64,000 bases of DNA, from contig VZRG01000005.1 of NCBI GenBank assembly GCA_013397435.1, positions 395,508 through 459,507 on the forward strand, read 5' to 3'. The stretch is from Erythrocercus mccallii (taxonomy: Eukaryota > Chordata > Aves > Passeriformes > Dicruridae). The notes under the pieces are model-generated. The model did not search any database, had not been told where the DNA came from, and saw only the letters and a list, made by a program, of their open reading frames with translations. The translations under genes were made by a program, and so were the position numbers. This document shows, one piece after another, positions 12,801 through 27,200 of this stretch. Each line of letters opens with the position of its first letter. The first letter of the stretch is position 1.

Positions 12801-15800
12801 TACAGCTTGAGAAGTTGTGTGACCCCAAATAGAATTAGTCCCAAATATTAGTCCCACAAATACACCTCTCATTTGAGGAAGGAGGAGAGAAGTTCCACTG
12901 CAATAAGAATGGTTAGCAGATACCAGCTGATTCTTGAGTTTCAGGCTTCCTTGGGTGATGTTTGTAAAGATTGTTGTAGTCCTTTACCTATCCCAAGAAG
13001 TTCTAGTACAAAATAAAAGAGATTCTTTTGAGAAGAAATATCTTCAACATGGGTACTGACAAAGTACTTGCAGGGAATACTTGGGCAGAGCTTATTCTAT
13101 TTGCAAGTGAAGATGTACCTTTAGAGGAAAAGCAGCTCTTGGTCTTATTTCCCTCCAGGTAAATATTGTTTTTCAGTTGGATTTGGAGATTTTTTTTAAA
13201 TTAGCTAATAGTTGCATATGATTCTATCATCATGCACTTTGGAAGTGTGATTCATCTGAATATCTGAGAAGGGACATATGTTCAGTGGTGTACTTGCATA
13301 GGGTTTCTAGGAATTACTAGTACTTTTTCTGTACAGTTGAAATGTGCAGATGGTTTTGGCAAGTTCTGACAAGCTCCAGCTATGACTAAGAGTAGGGCTA
13401 CTCTTATTGTTCTTTTTATTAATCACTTTAACAATATAAGAAATTTGAAGAGTTTTTTTCTTTTTCTGATCAAAAATGAAATTATGAATGGTTTTTCTGA
13501 TGAAAATATCTGCATACATCAGTCTGCTCTAAGCCAAATTTAGTGTGGCATCAGTTTTTGTCTTTTGTTGAAGGTCTGCAGCTTTTTCAGAAATCTAAAT
13601 TTCTGATTCTGAGCATGCCTGTAGGAGTTGCCTTGACTTTCCCTTCCATTTTATTTTTAACATGTATTTGAGGTAGGAGAGATAAATGTTCATTTTTATG
13701 AATGTTTTGTAGTCCCTTTTAAAATACCCTCAGAAAGTACAGTTCCTGGAAAACTGCAGTTTCCCCTATTCAGAATCTGTATTATTTTTATTCATGTGAT
13801 TCTGGTGATTGTAAACATAGGTCTTAGTTTTATTCCATTTTCTCCCAGATTTTGTGCTGCATGCATGAAAGAGTGGATGTGTCTGTTCTGGTTTGGGGTT
13901 TTTTTTCTGATGTCTGATGCACAACTTGGTTTGTTTCTGTTTTATACAGTGAGATGTCAGCACAACATCCCAACAATATGTGCATATGTGTTATATTGAC
14001 CTCTCTATAGCTGAGCTATGAAAGTCTGATCTTGAAATTATTTATATACTTAACCTCAGGGTCCTGAGCAAACATACAGACTTGATGGATATTACTGGCA
14101 AACATTAAAATCAGTGCTCTTCCCAGCATATGTTTCTGTTGAACAAAACCTCGTTGTTGCTTTTTTTTCCTCCCCATACTGATTATTGCTGTTTCTAAGA
14201 ATATACAGACCACTCACTAGTTAAACAGTCTAGCTTTTTAAAGCAGACCAATTTCACTTGAAATCATGACTCTTCCATATGATCTAATTAAGAGTTTGCT
14301 GACTTGGAAGAGAATATTTGCCACATAATTTGTTATTTGTCATATGATAACCTCGAAGTTAGTGGGGTTGTGTTGGTAGCATCAAGGACCAAGCAGTCAC
14401 AGTACCCTGCACTGTTCTTTTGATATGATGATAAACTGCATTTGTCATAAATGCTGATGCTTAGAAAATAGTATTTATTCCCAAGCCTCTCAGTTGCTCT
14501 TAAGTATTTACTTTTTTGTGTATTATTGGCTTCAAGGAGCATTAACAAAATGATAATTATATGTTGGTTTAAAGGCTATGAATGTTTATTACTTCAAGCA
14601 GAAAGACTTTGATTTATTCTTGAAATCGCTGGTAGTAATTTGGAACACCACACTTAAACATATGCTCTAACTGATGCTTCCCTTGGTAGCTCAGTCAGAG
14701 GTGGAATTTTTCTGTAGTTATGCATTTCTAGGGGTCTCAAGTGTGAGCTACTTGCAAGGCTCCACCTATACCTTATGTGTGCACACAACAGACAAATGTA
14801 ATGCTTGACTTTTTTTCTTTATTGAAGATAGGTTGTAATATAAATTGGCACAAGTGTTTTGTATTTGGACTATTATGCAAAGAACAGAGCAGTATGAATG
14901 TCTTAAATAGTGCCTGACTTCTGTTCTTAGCACCTGCTGGCCTCCTCCATTGGTCTACTATTGTGAATGTTGAATAAAAGAGAAAAAAAAGCTCTATGTT
15001 TTTAGATCTATTTTACAGCTGAATGACACATTTCTGAACAGATTAAAGGAAAAAAGGATGAGAGGGGAAACAGCGTGGATTTACCAAGAGTAAAGCATCT
15101 GATTAATCTTTTGTGGTAAAAGGACTAGGCCTGTGGACAAAGGAGGAGTGGAGGGTATAATTTTCCTTGTCTTTAGCAACACTTCTGATGTGCTTTTCAG
15201 CAATATTCATGTGCCCATGTTAGGGGCAGGTGCTTAAATAGATGCATAAATAAAATCTGATTGGATGATCAAGCTTAGGAGCAATATCTAGGTAGGGCTG
15301 TACACTGCCTAAGCTGACTCTGAGTGGAGTGGTACCTCTTGAGTTTTCCTGTGATTTCTATGACTTTTTGAAATGAAATCAAGGTCTATGTGAAATATAG
15401 CTTTCTTGTAGAATGTTTTAGAAAATGCTTTTGTTTATTTAGGAGCTTGACATATTTTGTTTTCAGATTCAGGAAGAGTTATTTAATTTCTCCAAAGAAG
15501 TTAATAAATACACATTTCAAATTCAATAACACTGAAGTTTAATGTATTGGTAAGTACAAACAACACAAAAGTGAATTTAATAACACGATAGTAATCTTGC
15601 CAGTAACGCAGTAAGATGTGCATTATAATTCAGTCAGGTTCTTCCACAATAGTCATCATCGCACTGCAAACTGTACTTAAAGACATGAGCTCAGAAAGAA
15701 TTTCCAAGGTTAACCAATTTCTTATGGGTTTAGGAGTTGACAAGTGCTTTTGAGATTTTTTTATACATCTGTTCCATTTTGCAAAATATTCCTTGATGTT

Positions 15801-16049
15801 GGTGTTAGATTGCTGATGAAGTGCCTCAACTGTTGACCAAGAGCATGCACGGTCTTGGTTAATGCACTTACCCCGCCATAGATCTCGGCTGTCATGCTTG
15901 ACATCAATCCTCTTGCATATTACACTAGAGAAAATTATAGGCATATCAATGAATTGGATATGAAAGAAGTCAGCTGCCATTTTTTATAGAAAGCTCCTAA
16001 TATGCTTTGTTAGGTGATGGCAGTCTCCTTCTTGAAAAATCTATGTCAA
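833..16049. other. Unique AT-rich intergenic or intronic DNA, no supported gene
   Basis: No open reading frame here has a recognisable domain, and no convincing chain of splice sites was found. Visible contents are an AT-rich patch with one undetermined base around 5821-5880, a pyrimidine-rich plus strand between about 9.9 and 12.4 kb, and many short homopolymer T and A runs. A 141-codon opening at 6236-6661 (plus) and a 116-codon opening at 15630-15980 (minus) are most likely chance. Decayed repeats too old to recognise by eye could be present. Confidence 0.6.
5821..5880. repeat. AT-rich low-complexity tract with one undetermined base
   Basis: This is a run of TATA, TTTATA and ATATAT words, with an N at 5832, the only ambiguous base noticed in the window. 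It suggests a length-variable or poorly sequenced spot in the assembly. Confidence 0.8.
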
Positions 16050-16412
16050 AGAATCGTAGAATGGCCTGGTTTGGAAGGAACATTAAAAATCATCTTGTTC
16101 CAACCTGCAATGGGCAGGGATACTTTTCACCAACTGGGTTACTCAGCGCCCCATCAAACCTGGCTTTGAACACTGCCAGGAATGGGGCATCCAGAACTTC
16201 TCAGGCTAATTTCTTCCAGAGCCTCACCGCCTCAAAGTAAAGAATTTCTTCCTGGTATCTAATCTAAACCTCTCTTCTTTCAGTTTGAAGCTGTTCCACC
16301 TTGCCCTATCACTACACGCCCTTGCAAAAAATTTCTTCTCATCTATTTGTAGGCTCTCTTTAGGTACATGAACACCACAGTATGGTCACCCTAAGCCTTC
16401 CCTTTTTCAGAC
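16050..16412 (-). mobile_element. CR1 LINE 3' end, 5'-truncated
   Basis: The plus strand begins with the typical reverse complement of a CR1 tail (AAAGAATCGTAGAATGGCC, then TTGGAAGGAAC and TCTTGTTCCAACCTGC). It continues through the block that reads in reverse as the end of ORF2 and the 3' UTR, including ATTTCTTCCTGGTATCTAATCTAAACCT. The match ends near GGTCACCCTAAGCCTTCCC. The element lies on the minus strand with its 3' end at 16050. The missing 5' part is the usual result of incomplete reverse transcription at the target site. No target-site duplication is expected for CR1. Confidence 0.9.
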
Positions 16413-19400
16413 GTCCAGCGTGATTTTAGAATTGCAAATTTAGTGATAGTACAATGACAAAAGCTTTAACCCCAGCATTCTCTTGCAGCTTCCTTCAGAA
16501 GCATCAACGTTTGCTGTCTTAGCAGTAGACTTGCTGCTAACTATCTCTGCCTGCGATGGCCTGGTCTATTAGCATAGCTAAGGTTCTGATGGCTGAAACT
16601 CAGTTTACTCTCGATGCTGAGCACATTTTCAGGACATTGGTAATTATCCAGTATGAGCTAATTTGATCTTAAGGGCATGAGAGCAGTAAAGATGATATTC
16701 ATCAGGAAGGCATAATTCAGCTGCTCATAGCTGCTTTCTGTCTCTATGGGTGATAACACTAGTCTTATGTGGCAACATAATCTAGAAAATTTCCTATAAG
16801 CCTTAATCCTGTTCTGAATATATCTACAAGGGTGTTCTGCCCCCAGCATCTCTGCATGTCTCTTCTGGGTTAGAAATTGTGCCTGTCTCGTGGGAAGATC
16901 CTTGCTTCTTACCCAATAGCGGTGTTATTTTGGCTCCATCTTTTTGGCTGCCCATGCATCCCTGAAGGTGCTGTACAGTGTAGGAATGGCAATGTCTTAC
17001 TACAGCAAGATCCCAAATTGTTAGTGGAAATAGCACTAAAATTTCTCAGTATTGAAAGAGCTGATTGTCTTTCTTAGCCACTGCAATACCATTTCTGCAA
17101 AATATTGACAGTCTGTAGCACCAACTCATAAATTTAGAAGCAGCTATTTTATTTGTTTTGGTTTGCTCACTGCATAAATCAAACAGAGCCTTTAAGGAAG
17201 TATAACAAATAATGATAGTCCTATTGTTATAAATTTTCTGCTGCTGAATAAAAGGAGAGAAACTCAATATGAAACCTATGAAAACACAAAATGATAAAAG
17301 CAGGTATTTGACTCTGTAAATTGTTCCCAGTTATTCCCAGCACTGAGGGTTTATTCCTGCGTTGTATTTCACCTTTAAATGTGTGACTGCTGTTTTTCTT
17401 GAAACTGAGATCTGCTCACTGTCATCTGAGGACTGATATGGTCCCTTTTGGGTTTTAGTGAGTATATGATGCTCTGGTAGCTGAATTTTACATGACTTCC
17501 TGTGATGAGCATTACAGGCTTCTGTGAGAAGAGACTTGAGGAGCTGAAGCTTGGCAAGCCCCAATGGATCCTGTTAGAGATGAGAGGAGAAACCCACAAG
17601 CAAGGACATGGAGTAAACAGCGATACATCTGTCATCAGGAAGCTGATCAAATCTGTCCTCTTGGTACAGTTGGACATGAAAGAAAATACTGAAATTGCTC
17701 TTTCACCTACCTTGTGCCTTGCAGCCTTCCATAAAAGATTGGCCATACTGCTGGATTCAGGTTGCCTGGTTAATGAGAGATCACGCTATGAGTGAGTGTT
17801 TGCTATGGATATTTGACACACTGGATTGCAGCACGTCTTCTTTGTCAGTCTCTGGAAGAAATGGGACCAGTGCTCTCTTCATTCAGTTGGGTTTTCTGTA
17901 CTAAAATAAAGCCAAAGTCAAGAAACAGAATTTTTCAATGAGAAGTACAGTAAAAGAGCTTAGTTTTCACTATTAGGACATTGAATTTGTGTTTGTTTTA
18001 GAAGAGAAGTCTGTTGTTCTGAGAGGAATTCATTTTCTGAACTAGTCTCATTTACTATTTTTTTGTTTAAGATACCAGAATTATGTCTGCTTTTTTAATT
18101 CTGAGTGGTGAAAATAGCAAGAGCCCTGAGAGATTTTATACTTATATAATTCCTATAATTTTACAGTAATACTGAGTCAACAACCATATAGTAACTTAAC
18201 AAAACTTAAGAATTGGCATTTCATTCTAGGCATTGCATTATGTTCGAATGTAATATGTTTTTATGATGATTTCATTAGGTCCTAAACTAGAAGGGCTCCG
18301 AAGAGAACACAACAAAATGTGGAAAACAAGTAATGGGTCCTGCTGTTCCTCATGCCATCTGGAGGAATGGAGCAGAGATCCTGGCACAATGGTGCCCTTG
18401 GTAGGCTAAAGTGCTGAAAGAGGGTATGATGCTGCTCGGTTGCACTCCTGCAGCCAAAAGCTTTTTTTTTTTTTCTTTTTTCTGCTGAGCAGAGCAGACA
18501 TCAAGTGCATAAGACTGGACCTAGAAGCATTTCTGGTGGAAGCTGCATTTCCTTCTGACATTAATCTTAAGTCTGACCTGCTTGGCAAAAAAGATTTGTT
18601 CCAACCTCAGTTGAATGCAGAGAGTATCCCAGGCTGCACCTACATTAGGGGTTTGTTCAGAGCAGCAGTGCTGCTCTGAAGCAAGTCTGCTAAACCTGCC
18701 ATCTTGCAAGGCACTGGCTTGATGCACAGTGTGACTCTGGAGCACATGGATTACATCTCTGAAGGGCAGCAGACTTGGAGGCCAGGTGAGTGTTACAAAA
18801 CAGATCCTCCACACAGAGGATTGACAAAGCAAGGCCCAGCACCAATTCTGTCTTCTGTGTGAATACTGAAGTATAACTCAAGAGCAGCCTGCCTATGCCA
18901 TGCAGGAAAGAGCATTCCACTGTAGCTTTAAAACACTTCAGTGGTGAAAGTGGTAGTTGCTGCATAAATATGCATATGCAAAGTGTTCATAGAACAGATG
19001 GATGAATGACACTGTTTATGTTTTCCTGTTTAGTATCTGTGTATTTAGATTATTTTACAGATGATCTAGTCCTTTAGCAAGAATCCCTAAGGGTGTTGAA
19101 GGATCAGAAGGATGAGGGAGAGCTTTCAGCTGCTGTGAGAAGCTCAGAAGAGCCTTGCAGAGATGTGCAATGGGCCATGGACAGAAATGGCACAAAGACT
19201 CAGTACGACCCTCCTCCTCCTGGCCCCAGCAGGTTTTTGGCCATCTGCTTTGGTGGATGGTTGAAAAGTGCCACTTTGGCTTGACTGTGCCTACTGTGGC
19301 TGAGGGGGTTCAACAACTTGTGCTTTTCACTGTCTGAAGAAACTTATTTACTTCTGGAAAAGTGTTTGGGTTTGTGTGGTGCCACAGTTCAGCCACCAAG

Positions 19401-21360
19401 AACAGGAGACAGAAACTAGTTCCACATAGGGAAGTTCTTAAACCTGAGATGTGGATAATCTACAGCCTGGCTAACCTGGTATGGAAAGCAGGAGTCATCA
19501 GAGATGGGTTTTGATGTGGCTTTTTGTTTGTCTCTTTCTGGATCTTCAGAACATGCTGAATTTAGCTTAGCTACTCTTGCTGGTGCAACGTGACTGGGTT
19601 AGGGAAACCTTAAAAATTGAAACATCAACCTGCGTGAGTGAAACTTGCCGAGATAAGTAAGAAGTGTTATAGTTAGAGCTGTAAACAAGATTATATTGTT
19701 TCTACTCCCAAATATTAATGCCTGACAAACTTCTATGGAGACTAATGTTCTGCAGGATATTATACATGAGATCTAAGAGTAATGACAATGAAGAAATTAG
19801 TGATTTTTTTCTGTAATGGGAAAATGAGGTTGTAAAGATACTGGTTTTGAGTTATATTTGCACAGCTTCTACCGTTAAACAGAGGCAACTTGTGCAAGAG
19901 CTTGAATGCAGTGTGTGGTCTTGTAGCAAGTGTGTGGATGTGACCTCAATTCCCAGGTTCTTATGCACTGGCAAATAAAATACTTATAGTAACTTTTTCT
20001 TTTTAACATAAACCACATTTTGATGTTTTGGTCTTCCTTGTTCATGAAGGAGATTTTTGTTTGAGGTTTTGACCTTCTATACCTACTGCTTTTCTCAGTT
20101 TAATAAGAAGCAGCAACAGATATGCACTATCTTGTTGAGATGCCATGAAATTAAGACTTCAATACTGACAAGGAAATCTAAATTTCCTGAATGATGCTTT
20201 TCTGCAATCTATATTTAAAAGACTTGGCCATGCAGTTCACTGTTTCATATGTTTGATGACATCCAGAAAAGAAGGGTAGAGCCTAGAGGTTACACTAGGG
20301 AGGCTTTCACTCATCAGTAGCTTGCTGGACCACAGCTCCATGCAGCCATGGACAGCACATCCAGCCTTCCACCTGCCAGCAGAGCAATGGATGCGCTGTG
20401 CTGATGGGCTCTGAACAAGAAGCTGCTGCTGTCAGTCTAAGCCCTTTCAAAATGGATACCTGCCTCCTAGGAAAGAAAATAACCTGAGCATTAACTGAGG
20501 TTCCATTTTGGAAGTTCCTATGGAGAAAGTGCCAAATCAACCCAGGTACTGAAAAAGCCACAAGAGATGACATGCTGGAGGATCATTGTGATGCAGTTAG
20601 TGGCACTCCTGTCTATGGGAATATGCTTTACTTTCCAGCAGTGTGAATAAAGGTTTGCTGAGTCTTTAAAGGAATTCTGCAAGTATCTACTCAAAAAGCT
20701 TGTTGCTGATACTGTTGATGAGGATAAGGATTTGACTGGCCAGGTGTCCACTTGACAATGAAAGACAATTGCCTCTGTCTTTCTACACACCTGTAAGATA
20801 ACTGCAAAGCAGGACTGAAGATTTGTTTTCTGTATGCCTACCTGAAACCTAAGAATATAAGGGTGATGTTATTCGGATAGAACTTTTTAATTAATAAAAG
20901 AAACATGTAAAACAATCTTTTGGCACACACATAATAATTAGTTTGGAAAAACTGCTGTAGTGAGTGCAGAAAGCTGCCAGACTGTCTGTTCTGTTAAAGA
21001 ACCTTAATATTTTGATGCAAGCTTAATGTGTGTAAACATTGACCTGACCTGACAGACCAGCAGCCAGAATAAGACTAGAGATGAATTTGTTTACCATGAG
21101 TGCCCCTGTCCAGAGAGCTTCTAGGGAGATGGTCTTTAAGTAGCAAGAATTTCAAATTGCATGGGATTTATGAGCTAAAGCCCATATGTTGACTTATACT
21201 TGAAAACAAACTGATAGCTACTGCATTTTAAGACTATGCTTTCTTGTCTGCAAAGGGCTGTGCAATGCTGACATAGCACATCCTGAAACAATTAGCTGTA
21301 GCTGTACTAATTGCATTCTTGTACTGTGAGGGAACACAGTAAAGGAATATAATCCCATAG
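16413..21360. other. Unique DNA, no supported gene
   Basis: No coding or RNA feature is supported. Overlapping openings on both strands at 17375-17795 and 18406-18966 have no recognisable domain or splice support. A T13-C-T6 tract at 18462-18481 could be a short simple repeat or the tail of an old minus-strand retrocopy, but no retrocopy is recognisable beside it. Confidence 0.6.
18462..18481. repeat. Poly-T tract
   Basis: Thirteen T, one C and six T in a row. It makes an open frame on the opposite strand look lysine-rich, which is an artefact. Confidence 0.9.
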
Positions 21361-21867
21361 GTTGTGTCCCACAATTTAAAAAGGATGTTAAGATATTGGA
21401 ACAACTCTAGAGAAGGGCAGCAATGATGGTGAAGGAGCTGGAAGGAATGTCCTCTGAGGAGTAGTTTAGGACACTGGGTTTGTCTAGTTTGGAGGGAAAA
21501 GGGTTAAGAAGCCACCTCACTGCTCTCTACAGCTTCCTGAGAAGGAATGGAGAAGGTAATATTGGCTAGTCTCTTCTTCCCAGGATCTCAGACCGGGATA
21601 TACAGGAATGGCTCAAAGCTGCATCTGTCAGGGGATATTTGAACTTAACATGAGGAAACACTTCTTCACCAAGAGGGTGGCCAAATCCTGGAACAGGTTT
21701 CTTGGAGATGAGGCTGATGCCCCATGCCAGTCAGGTTTAAGAGGCATTTGGACAATGCCATTAATACCATGCTTTAAGTTGTGGTAGGCCCCAAAGCTGT
21801 CTAGATCTAGGTTGGACTAGATGATCATTGCAGCTCCCTTCCAGAGGAATTGTTCTGTTTTATTCTT
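21361..21867 (+). mobile_element. CR1 LINE 3' end, 5'-truncated, plus strand
   Basis: The sequence starts within the C-terminal part of CR1 ORF2 (GTTGTGTCCCACAATTTAAA, the VQFWAPQFKKD region) and runs through the AGAGAAGGGCA block. It continues with the AAACACTTCTTCACC segment, the GGAACAGG block, and the tail GGTTGGACTAGATGATCATT...CAGCTCCCTTCCAGAGG. It ends in a short TTCTGTTTTATTCTT run that resembles the octamer-like CR1 terminal repeats. Many indels and stops interrupt the frame, so it is not coding. It is the only plus-strand CR1 copy found in the window. Confidence 0.9.
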
Positions 21868-23213
21868 CTTCCCCTTTTGCTAGCAGTACATGCAGAGGAA
21901 ATCTCTGCCGACACTTCTTCACTGCCCTGCAATAACAGAAAGCATTGAATGGGCAATCGTGTCCCATTCTACAATTTGGTTCTGTCACTTTGTGGGGAAA
22001 GAGGAATGTGCCTTCTGATGGGGGTGAAAGTTGTGGATTTTCTTTAGGTAATTTGACCACTTGAAGAAATTTGAAAAAAAAAAAGCTGCTTGAAGTGCAG
22101 ATTTTGTAAGTCTTCTGTGTTCATCCAGTTCAGCTGTGATTCCACAGAGTGGCTCAGGGCAAATGTCTCAGCTCAGCCTGGGGCCTTCAGACCTTGCCTG
22201 GGCTCACTGTAGGTTTGCACATCTCTGCCTCTGTCTCCTGGAGCAGCCTGGAACCTAAAAGGGAGAGCTACTCTCCTGGATGGGACACCTCAGGCCTAGG
22301 ACACAGCTTGTCATGCCTAGCTTTAGGGGTAACATGGCATAACTATAATACCTTATTCCATTCCCTGTCTTCCCCATGAGTCAAATGATGATGAGACTCT
22401 TATTTGCCAGAAATGCCAGGAATTTTTCAATTACAAATCCACTTTCAAGGACACATATCACAAAGGTTGCAAGTGACAACAGTATTTTATTGTATTTCTC
22501 AATCTGCTTCAGAGCTGATGTTCACAAATTAACAAAATGCACGTGTGTAACCAGGAGCAGGCAGATACATGCTTCAGTTTAGCTTGAAAAAAAATCTTTG
22601 TTTCTTTTCAAAAATGAATGGCAAGTGCCCAGCTGTTTCTGACAATGACTCCCAGGATCATGCATGCACACACCCATACCTTCTAGCACCAGAAGATGTT
22701 ATAAAAACATGGAATCTTGTAGGAGATTGGTTCTTCCAGTTGATACAAAATTTTGGGACAAATGAAAAGTTCTTTTTTAAGCAGACTAACAATATAACTT
22801 TAAAATTTTGTATGAAAGATCTACATATTTTTCTTTCCCTTTAGGAAAAACCATTTTACTTCTTTGTCTATTTTTCAACTTCATTTAAGACAACAAAAAA
22901 GCTACAAGTTGCATTCTAAAAAGTCAAAGTTGTTCAGCTTTATAGGAAGGTTTTGGTTTTCTTTTCCATGAATGAAATCTTGTTTGCTGAAGTGCTGTTT
23001 CTCATGGAAATGTTAATTTGGAAAATGCTTATCAACGGCTCTAATAGCTCTTGCTCCCTGCCCTAAATAGTTGGACTTGTCTCCCAAGTTGTATTATGAG
23101 TCTGGAAGTTTTACTCATTAGCAAGCCAAAAATTAAATGCAAATCACAGGAGAAAGCTAATCCATTATCCTTATTTTGGCTAAAAAAATCCTTTCAACTC
23201 ATTTTAACAGGTT

Positions 23214-23229
23214 TGTTGTTGTTGTTGTT
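23214..23229. repeat. (TTG)n microsatellite
   Basis: About five tandem TTG units. Confidence 0.9.
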
Positions 23230-24197
23230 ATGCTCTTGGGAGTGATCTTTCCTTGCTGTTGTTTGTTTTAAGCTATGAGTTTAGATAATATCAGGATAAT
23301 GTACCATGTAAATCAAGGAAATAATCTTAATCTTCTGTCTGGAATGTGACAAGTGTTTCTAATTGTAATTAATAACTCATATATTAAACACTCAAATTAG
23401 CTTTGGTTGTTTAAGGTAGGAACTGGCTTCATATCAGTGACCTGAAATTATTAGGCCATCTTTCTGAGGATCAGATAATCAGATCTGCCATTAGGTTTTC
23501 ATTTCTTTGGTCAGATTGTTTTCACAAAATTTCTCCCTGTATGTATGATTAAATCCCACTGAATTTCTTGAATTTGGTTTCTTAGATGACATTAGAATTT
23601 TATCAAGGTTTTGATGTCTAGCTAAAATGTTTTGAAGTAGTGTTTTAACCCATTATTTCAAAATACTTCCTATTGTACAGCCTTAACTACACACATTGCA
23701 GTTTCAAATATATGTGACTGGCCCAGAATCCTGAAAGCTCTGGGTTTGCAAGCACCTAAACTTTCTCAGCTAGCACAGAATTACATCTTTGCCTACAAGT
23801 TCTGTGGTTTAAGAGCAAGCAAAGCCACTACCTTGCCTCCTGCTCCTCCGTGGGGCTGTGTCATGCAGCGGTGGTGCAGGCTGTGTCAGTAGGTAACATG
23901 AGTCAAATGGAGCTCAGCAGCATCTCACCTTTCTGGTCTTTTGGGGTGGTTTGGCACAGTACTTGCTCTTGAGCAGATGTCTGTTTGTGTCTGAAAGGCT
24001 GAACTGATGTCTGCATCATTTATGTGAAAATACAGCTACTGACTGGCACCCAACCTTCCTTTAATGTAAAGATTAAATCATAGAGCAGACTGGCAAGCCC
24101 CATCTATTTCTCATTTCCTTTGTTTTGACATGGGTGGTAGCAGCTCTTCTTATGGAAATATTTTTTCTTTCTCTGATTGGAGAACCTTGATATTTTA

Positions 24198-24210
24198 TTT
24201 TTTTTTTTTT
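24198..24210. repeat. Poly-T tract
   Basis: Uninterrupted run of thirteen T. Confidence 0.9.
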
Positions 24211-27200
24211 GTTCCCTGGCATATATTTATATAAGCCTTTTTCTCTTCTGACCAGCTGTAGAGATGTTACTGGGAAATTTCTGAGCATCAGCTCAGTGCA
24301 TTTCCAGTTGTATTCCACATAATGAGAGCTCCTTTACTCCCAAACTGTGATGCTGCTGCAGATAGGCTTGTTGAATTGCCCCAGAACTAAATTTATAAAT
24401 GGAGATACTCTTCTATATGCTACTCTATGATAGATTCTGCTAATGAAGGGCTTGGGTGAGGTGGCTTCTCCTCCATGGCTTGAGGAAAGTGCTGTATGAG
24501 AAGGGGAAGCAGGAGAAAATGAGGAAAAGCATGCTGCAACTAATGTTTTGCTGTGAGCATGTTTGCAGCATTAAAGCAAATTCATTTTTATAGCCTTGTT
24601 AGTTTTAACTTTATGGCCTCCAATTCAATTCATAAACTTAGAATGTCTTATGTAAATGCAAGCCTAAAAATGCCAGTAGTGAAGAATTGGCAAAATAGTG
24701 AGTTATCCATGTAATTTATTGAAAGAATGTAAACAGAGATGAACAAATAGACAGACTGCTCTCATGGGGACAAGGGGAAAGCAATGTCAAAAAATGTACA
24801 CTGCATGAAGCCATGAGAAGTTAATACAGCATAATGCAACTAGGTCTGCAGAATATCAAGTGAAGCCAATTACTGCTTTTAGCCCAACACGCTTAATAGA
24901 TTCAGTGTTTTGTCCCTGTCCTCTCAAATAATTCCCTCAGGACAACACAGGCAGTCTTAAAGTAGCTACAAGATATGACTTTCCTCAAACAATTTCTCCA
25001 TGCTATTATCAGTTAAAATGTTTGCATTAAGATCTGTGAAACTTGGAACTAAGGTTTAAAAAAATTCACAGAACAGATTTACTAGAGGTTGTAACTAGAG
25101 CAGAGAGAGCCTGATGGTTCAGTAGATGCCTTGGCTGAGTTTATGTGTTTAACTTAACACTTGTTTGATCCTTCAAAGTTGTGTCCACAAAAGCTGTGGG
25201 GTGGAGGGATGGAGTGGATTTATTCAGTTATTTCTAATTTATTGCCTGACACTCTCCCAACTTGTCTTGAACATGCTTTTTCCCCTTGACTTGCACAAAG
25301 CTGAAACATCACTGCAGTTACTTTTCTGTATCTCCTCTGCTGTTAGTTCTAACATGACTAATTAATGATGGAAAACCGTGCTCAGGACTCAGCAGATATA
25401 GGGACAGTGCTGGTGTTTGAAAAGTGCTAGCCAGTGTAGTTACAAGTTGACACAGCTGATCTTGTTAAGTCACTTACTAGCCACAGATAAATAAGCCAGT
25501 TGTAGGATGGAAGGGATTTTACTGTACTAATGTGATGCTGTGCTATAAAATCTGCCTCCTGCTTCTGTGAAAGTTCTGCCAGGTGCTGCTCTCTCCAGCT
25601 TTGGGTGGTGGTCATGGGATATGAATAACAGGAAAGGAACTACAGCTTTTATGCAAGTCTTTCAACACCAAGCTTCTCATGAAATCCATTTCATGTGTTC
25701 ATCCATTGTCTACATAGATAAGGTATTATGGTGACAACATGGTAGGAAGGGATAGTTCCTTCTTTTCCCAGGAAATCATGAGAAGTCAGAGGAGATGAGC
25801 TCAGTCCCATAAGTTAGGGAAAAATATGGCCAATCAGTAGCTGTGGTTTCAGCTTACAGGCTTTATCCACCGGACTAATGTGCTTACCCTGCCTTGGTTC
25901 CCTTTGTCTGTAACACTGTGTATAGGACACTGCCATACAGGGTTCTTCTGCTCTGAAAATGAACTTAGAAATAGTCTGAATAGGGTTGGATACACACTTT
26001 GGGTTGTGTGGGTTTAAAGTGTTTTGCTGGAATGAGTCAAGTGCTTAGTGGTTTGTAAGGCTGGGGGCATTTCTGGCTAAGTGCAGGACATCTCCAATAT
26101 TCATGAGAGAACGGCAGCCCCAACATGGGATAGCATAGCAATAAAATGGTTTTTATTACAGCTTGATAGCTCTCTTGAGATAAAGCCCTGGTTACAGAAT
26201 TTGTGATTGTACCCTCAAGCATGTGCAGGAGGACATTTTGTTTCTGTTTAATTTCAAGCACCCCTGTGAATCTTCAGATTAGAGAATGTAAAGATTTTCA
26301 CTGGCATGGGTAAATAAACACCTCTGTGTTCAGTAAAATGGGCAGCAAGCCCTACCCTTCTAACAGAGATGTGTTACAGCTTTCATGTCTGCTCTGACTT
26401 TGGTAGGAAGCCTGAGGGCAAAATTCCCATCAGCTTCAACATAAACTGGTTCCATAGGTGCTTTCCCTAAGAGAAAGCTCACTCTGGAAGGGGATCTTTT
26501 ACTGCTAGATCCACAGATGTGGTAAGGTGTACAGAAACAGGATGTGTTACAGCCATTTGGAGGAAATGATATATATCTGTATTTTAATGTTTTTGATGTA
26601 TGCATTATATATAACTCAGGTTACTTGGGTAACCATAAGGTATAACCTTGTGAAGGTTGACTCTTACTTTTTAAAATGTACTTTATTGATATCCAAATGA
26701 GCAATACAGTACAAGAGCTTTTGCCATACTGCAATAAAACTTGCAGCAAAAATAGAAAAAAACGGAAGTCAAGAAGAATTTTAAAACAATGCAGATTAAA
26801 AGAAAAAGAATGGGGGTGAGGGAGGGAAGGAACTCGAATTTCGAAAGCAGTGTTGGAAATATTTTTTAAAGTGTCAGTGGAGTCCTGCCAAGGATATATA
26901 CTACACATACTGATTGATATAGAAGTTGCCTACCAGCAAAACTTTGAGTAGTAGAAGCAGAAAGATGGACAAGAAGGACGTGCAACTACATGTGTAGTGT
27001 TACTTCCCACTTCTCTAAAAAAACCAAGAAAAATCCTGGAGCCACCAGCCTTGATGTGCTTATGCAGTTGATGTTTTTTAGCATGCACAGATGCTGTGTT
27101 GGGATTCGTGCAAGACAGTGTTTTCCGTATTATCCCTAGCAGTTGCTTAGCATTAAAATTAAAAGCATCTACTTATTCAGTAAACCTTGCACAGTGGTGC

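Noticed and set aside
15630..15980. 116-codon minus-strand open frame next to a CR1 3' end
   Set aside because: Considered as a retrocopy or CR1 3' transduction, but no homology, poly-A tail or splice site supports it.
17375..17795. Overlapping open frames on both strands (123 and 97 codons)
   Set aside because: Neither has a recognised motif or splice support. Simultaneous openings on opposite strands suggest chance or composition.
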